Below are positions 3,695-6,303 of a DNA stretch of 6,303 bases, in pieces. The notes under the pieces are model-generated. The model was not told the origin of the DNA and searched no databases. It saw only the letters and a list, made by a program, of their open reading frames with translations. Both the position numbers and the translations under genes were made by a program. Every line of letters begins with the position of its first letter. Within the stretch, counting starts at the first letter, position 1. The DNA is from DAOUAJ01 sp034433615 (GTDB lineage: Bacteria > Chloroflexota > Anaerolineae > DUEN01), in NCBI GenBank assembly GCA_034433615.1, contig DAOUAJ010000068.1, forward strand, positions 1 through 6,303, given 5' to 3'.

Positions 3695-5899
3695 ATGAAA
3701 CGAAGCAAGCTGCTCTGGAGTGTGACCTGGCTTTTGATCCTGGCGGTTCTGGCGACCGGCTGCGCCCCACGCGCTACACCGGTGCCGACTGCAACCCCGA
3801 CGCCGGCTGTAGAGGTCGCGCCCACACCGACACCCGTGCCCACGCCCGCGGCCGAGAAACTGAAAATCGCCTTCGTCTACGTGGCGCCCATCGGCGATCT
3901 GGGCTGGACCTGGGCTCACGACCAAGGCCGCCTGATGGTTGAGAAGGAGCTGGGAGACAAAGTCGAGACAGCCTTCATTGAAAATGTGCCGGAGGGGCCG
4001 GACGCCGAGCGCGTGATCCGCGACTTCGCACAGAAGGGGTACAAACTCATCTTCACCACCTCCTTCGGCTACATGGATCCTACCATCGCCGTGGCCCAGG
4101 AGTTCCCCAACGTGTGGTTTGTGCATATCTCCGGCTACAAGACGGCCCCTAACGTCAGCACACTCTTTGGCCGCATGTATCAACCCCGCTACCTGTCCGG
4201 CCTGGTCGCCGGCAAGATGACCAAGTCTAACATCATCGGCTATGTAGCGGCATATCCCATCCCCGAGGTGATCCGCGGCATCAATGCGTTTGCACTGGGT
4301 GTGCGCGAGGCCAATCCCAAGGCCGAGGTGCGGGTGGTGTGGACTAACACCTGGTTCGGGCCACCGCAGGAGAAGGAAGCGGCCGAGGCACTGCTGGACC
4401 AGGGTGCGGACATCATCGCTCAGCATCAGGATACCACCGAGCCCCAAAAGGCTGCGCAAGAACGGGGCGCTCTCAGCGTCGGCTACGACTCGGACATGAG
4501 CCGGTTCGTGGGCGACACGGTGCTCACCAGCCCCGTCTGGAACTGGGGCGTCAAGTACGTGGATATCGCTAAGAAGGTTCTGGAAGGCACTTATCAGGCC
4601 GAGTCCTATTGGGGGCCGATGTCCGAGGGCATTGTGGACCTGGCACCCCTCAGCCCGCGCGTGCCAGAGGAGGTAAAGGCGCTGGTCGAACAGAAGAAGC
4701 AGGAGATCCTCGCAGCCGGCGCTGAGGACACTATCTTCTGTGGCCCGTTGAAGGGTGCCAACGGCGTAGAATTCCTGCCCGCCGGCCAGTGCATGACCGA
4801 CGAGCAGAAACTCAACATGACATGGTTCGTCGAGGGGGTCGTCGGTGAGGCACCCGAGCAGGCCAGGCCGATTCAGGGCAAGCCGGCGCCTGCTGTGAAG
4901 GTAGGGAAACCCAAAGTCGCCTTTGTCTACGTCGGGCCGACGGGCGATCTCGGCTGGACTTACGCGCACGATCAGGGCCGCCTTTACATCGAGAAAGAGC
5001 TGGGCGTGGAGACGGCTTACAAGGAATTGGTGGCAGAGGGGCCGGATGCGACGCGGGTGATCCGGGATTTCGCCGAGAAGGGGTACAAGGTCATCTTTGC
5101 CACCTCCTTCGGATACATGGACTCGGTGATTGAGGTAGCAGCCGAGTATCCGGATACGGTCTTCGAGCACGCCACTGGCTACAAGATGGCAGACAACGTG
5201 GGCATCTACGATGGCCGCGGCTATCAGGGGTGGTATCTGGCCGGCATGGTGGCCGGCAAGATGACCAGGAACAACATCCTGGGCTACGTGGCGCCTTACC
5301 CCATCCCCGAAGTGGTACGCAACATGAATGCCTTTACCCTGGGCGCGCGTTCGGTGAATCCGAAGGCCGAGGTGCATCCGGTCTGGATCTTCACCTGGGT
5401 GGATCCGCCTAAGGAGCGGGAGGCGGCGCAAGCGTTGCTGGACCTGGGCGCGGACGTCATCGCTCGCGAGTCTGACTCCACTGAGCCGGACAAGCTGGCC
5501 CAGGAGAGTAAAGTCTACGCCGTCGGTTATAATGCCTACGTGCCTGATGTGGCCCCCGACGCCCTGCTGACCGCGCCCGTCTGGAACTGGGGGGTGGTCT
5601 ACAAGAAGGTCGTCGAGGACGTGATGGCCGGCACTTGGAAGCCCCAGGACATCTGGTGGGGCATGAAGGAAGGGCTGCTGGAACTGGCCCCCTACGGGAA
5701 GATGGTCCCGGACGATGTAAAGGCCCTGGTCGAGGCCAAGAAGGCTGAGATCGTGGCGGGCACGTTCGACGTTTTCGTCGGCCCCATCAAAGACAACAAG
5801 GGCCAGGAGCGAGTGGCCGCCGGCCAGGTCATGACCGACGAGGAGAAGCGCGCCTTCGACTGGCTGGTGGAGGGCGTGGTGGGCGAGATTCCGAAATAG
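3695..5899 (+). CDS. Tandem double-domain BMP-family (PnrA/Med-like) substrate-binding lipoprotein
   Basis: The protein has 734 residues, about twice the family's usual length. Residues 1-22 form a lipoprotein signal (MKRSK, hydrophobic core, LATG) before the lipidated C23. Residues 24-55 are a Thr/Pro-rich tether. Domain 1 spans about 57-385 and domain 2 about 407-731, joined by a linker at 386-406. Both show the same order of motifs: FVYV-P-GDLGWT-AHDQGR, EGPDA-RVIRDFA-KGYK-IF-TSFGYMD, AGKMT-N, GYVA-YPIPEV, PVWNWG, MTDE and EGVVGE. BMP proteins (PF02608) bind nucleosides or related ligands outside the membrane and deliver them to ABC permeases. Domain 1 keeps QHQD (243-246), GYDSDM (263-268) and cysteines C349/C366. 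In domain 2 the matching positions read RESD, GYNAYV and Val/Val. The ligand is inferred to be nucleoside-like. No ATPase or permease gene lies in the window. Confidence 0.93.
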   Translation: MKRSKLLWSVTWLLILAVLATGCAPRATPVPTATPTPAVEVAPTPTPVPTPAAEKLKIAFVYVAPIGDLGWTWAHDQGRLMVEKELGDKVETAFIENVPEGPDAERVIRDFAQKGYKLIFTTSFGYMDPTIAVAQEFPNVWFVHISGYKTAPNVSTLFGRMYQPRYLSGLVAGKMTKSNIIGYVAAYPIPEVIRGINAFALGVREANPKAEVRVVWTNTWFGPPQEKEAAEALLDQGADIIAQHQDTTEPQKAAQERGALSVGYDSDMSRFVGDTVLTSPVWNWGVKYVDIAKKVLEGTYQAESYWGPMSEGIVDLAPLSPRVPEEVKALVEQKKQEILAAGAEDTIFCGPLKGANGVEFLPAGQCMTDEQKLNMTWFVEGVVGEAPEQARPIQGKPAPAVKVGKPKVAFVYVGPTGDLGWTYAHDQGRLYIEKELGVETAYKELVAEGPDATRVIRDFAEKGYKVIFATSFGYMDSVIEVAAEYPDTVFEHATGYKMADNVGIYDGRGYQGWYLAGMVAGKMTRNNILGYVAPYPIPEVVRNMNAFTLGARSVNPKAEVHPVWIFTWVDPPKEREAAQALLDLGADVIARESDSTEPDKLAQESKVYAVGYNAYVPDVAPDALLTAPVWNWGVVYKKVVEDVMAGTWKPQDIWWGMKEGLLELAPYGKMVPDDVKALVEAKKAEIVAGTFDVFVGPIKDNKGQERVAAGQVMTDEEKRAFDWLVEGVVGEIPK
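3863..5887 (+). repeat. Internal gene duplication: two about 1-kb BMP modules
   Basis: Module 1 (3863-4849) and module 2 (4913-5887) encode homologous domains with a register offset of 350 residues at the start and 346 at the end. Well over half of the residues match by eye; the opening block KxAFVYV to HDQGR matches at 19 of 23 positions. The copies differ throughout, so the duplication is old and not a sequencing or assembly artefact. Confidence 0.9.
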
Positions 5900-5930
5900 G
5901 AGAGGGTCTGTCCTGAAAATACCACCGCCC

Positions 5931-6000
5931 ATGTCATTCCGAGCGAATCTGCGAGCGAGGAATCTCGCCCTACTCAGCAGCACGAGATGCTTCGCTCCGC
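5931..6000. repeat. REP-like interspersed palindrome
   Basis: It begins ATGTCATTCCGAGCGA. GAGCGAGGAATCTCG (5953-5967) faces CGAGATGCTTCGCTC (5983-5997) across a 15-base loop, with 13 Watson-Crick pairs, one wobble and one mismatch. The wording TGTCATTC-GAGCG...GAATCTC...GAGAT-CTTCGCTC matches, from memory, a common intergenic repeat of many environmental bacteria. The expected right end (a TCAG-ATGACA type close) is missing, so this copy is degenerate. It lies 53 bases after the lipoprotein stop and might also reduce read-through. Confidence 0.6.
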
Positions 6001-6021
6001 AGCCTGCCCTGAGCCGCTGTG

Positions 6022-6049
6022 CAGGCCAGGGACTCCGCTCCCTGGCCTG
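6022..6049. repeat. Perfect 11-bp inverted repeat with 6-base loop
   Basis: CAGGCCAGGGA (6022-6032), loop CTCCGC, then TCCCTGGCCTG (6039-6049). Every position pairs and the stem is GC-rich. No T run follows on the plus strand, and none precedes it for the minus strand, so it is not a standard intrinsic terminator. It may stabilise or process the upstream transcript. Confidence 0.65.
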
Positions 6050-6094
6050 ACCGCTAGGACAGGCTGCATGACGTGCCGGTGGGGGGCGTTTTCA

Positions 6095-6122
6095 TTGACC
6101 GTAGTGCCGCCCGCGGTATGGA
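6095..6122 (+). promoter_or_regulatory. Weak promoter candidate ahead of the foldable block
   Basis: TTGACC (6095-6100), a 16-base spacer, then TATGGA (6117-6122). The -35 is good and the -10 is poor. The predicted start near 6129 coincides with the left edge of the closing stem of the structure at 6127-6267, which is the only reason to list it. Confidence 0.25.
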
Positions 6123-6126
6123 CATC

Positions 6127-6267
6127 TGCCCTGCAAATGTGTCGAATCCCCCGTAGGTACGAAGTGGAGCTTCGCCTGAACCCGCGGGAGGTTCGACGCC
6201 TGCGGATGAGGTTGTCGGGTCAGGCAGATCACTGGCGGTGGTCTGCCTGACCCGCATTTGCCAGGCA
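6127..6267 (+). ncRNA. Candidate structured RNA or composite inverted-repeat element
   Basis: A closing stem pairs TGCCCTGCAAATG (6127-6139) with CATTTGCCAGGCA (6255-6267) at 11 of 13 positions. Inside are three hairpins. CGAAG/CTTCG spans 6160-6174. CCGCGGG/CCTGCGG spans 6182-6205 with one wobble. The long one spans 6216-6254: 13 perfect pairs, then five more including two wobbles, closing on a 3-base loop. The long hairpin abuts the closing stem directly, as in a stacked multi-branch RNA. I recognise no known RNA family, tRNA or riboswitch. The strand is uncertain because the pairing is mostly symmetrical; plus is chosen because of the weak promoter at 6095. A small mobile repeat is an alternative reading. 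Confidence 0.4.
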
Positions 6268-6303
6268 CCGAGCGGTTGCCGAATTGACGTACTCTACCCT
6301 GTC

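Larger units (their letters stand above)
5900..6303. other. About 400-base region without a credible gene, rich in inverted repeats
   Basis: No reading frame here has a ribosome site or a recognisable protein. The stretch instead holds a REP-like palindrome, a perfect 11-bp hairpin and a larger foldable block, given separately. The pentamer CAGGC occurs four times and its complement GCCTG five times between 6001 and 6266, so many alternative pairings are possible. The last bases contain TTGACG (6284-6289), which may be the -35 box of a gene beyond the window. Confidence 0.65.

Noticed and set aside
3653..5983. A 776-codon open frame on the minus strand, longer than the lipoprotein gene it overlaps.
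   Set aside because: Its codons align exactly back-to-back with those of the lipoprotein gene. Antisense stops in that phase arise only from sense codons TTA, CTA and TCA, which are rare in a GC-rich gene. The translation is rich in His, Gly and Leu, shows its own repeat only because the sense gene does, and matches no family I recognise.
6187..6203. A GGTTCGA sequence resembling a tRNA T-loop with four of five stem pairs.
   Set aside because: No matching acceptor stem, D-arm or anticodon arm exists at tRNA distances, and no CCA or usual acceptor pairing follows.
5987..6250. Plus-strand open frame of 87 codons after the lipoprotein, and a minus-strand frame at 6054-6257.
   Set aside because: Both run through the hairpins, lack a convincing ribosome site and give Arg/Cys/Pro-rich or unstructured translations with no recognisable motif.
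6117..6275. The foldable block read as a MITE with TGCC...GGCA terminal inverted repeats.
   Set aside because: I see no target-site duplication beside the ends (CATC on the left, CCGA on the right), and the block encodes no transposase. It stays possible only as an old copy.

Overview
The window is GC-rich and bacterial. It most resembles Chloroflexota, of the Anaerolineae/Caldilineae kind. The main clue is the large lipoprotein, whose lipobox is followed by a long Thr/Pro-rich tether typical of surface substrate-binding lipoproteins in that phylum. UPF0175/PIN pairs and small interspersed palindromes also fit. The placement is inference; there is no rRNA or marker gene here.

Layout. (1) Bases 2-808 (+): the C-terminal half of an FGGY-family sugar kinase, entering from outside the window. 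It carries an in-frame, low-complexity insertion built from degenerate 7-base repeats. (2) Bases 859-1786 (+): a compact toxin-antitoxin-like pair, a PIN-domain protein (897-1445) and a ribbon-helix-helix/UPF0175 protein (1445-1786). The genes overlap by one base and lie behind a strong sigma70-type promoter. Its predicted start is only about 3 bases before the ATG, and a perfect palindrome covers its -10 box. (3) Bases 1894-3502 (-): a probable two-gene operon, a two-domain GNAT acetyltransferase followed by a HAD-family hydrolase, converging on the toxin-antitoxin pair. (4) Bases 3503-3694: a divergent promoter region with one recognisable promoter on each strand and a 19-base near-palindrome over the rightward -10. 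(5) Bases 3695-5899 (+): a 734-residue lipoprotein with two complete tandem BMP-family (PnrA/Med-like) substrate-binding domains. (6) Bases 5900-6303: about 400 bases with no credible gene but dense inverted repeats. These are a REP-like palindrome, a perfect 11-bp hairpin, and a 141-base segment that can fold into a closed multi-branch structure with three internal hairpins.

How the parts fit. The tandem BMP lipoprotein should be an extracytoplasmic binding component of a nucleoside-type ABC importer. No ATPase or permease is visible, so it works with partners outside the window or as an orphan. The best candidates for something new are this double-headed lipoprotein and the structured non-coding segment after it. 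In the lipoprotein the second domain has lost both a paired cysteine set and the aspartates of a family pocket motif. The kinase, toxin-antitoxin pair and GNAT/HAD operon show no clear functional link to the lipoprotein.
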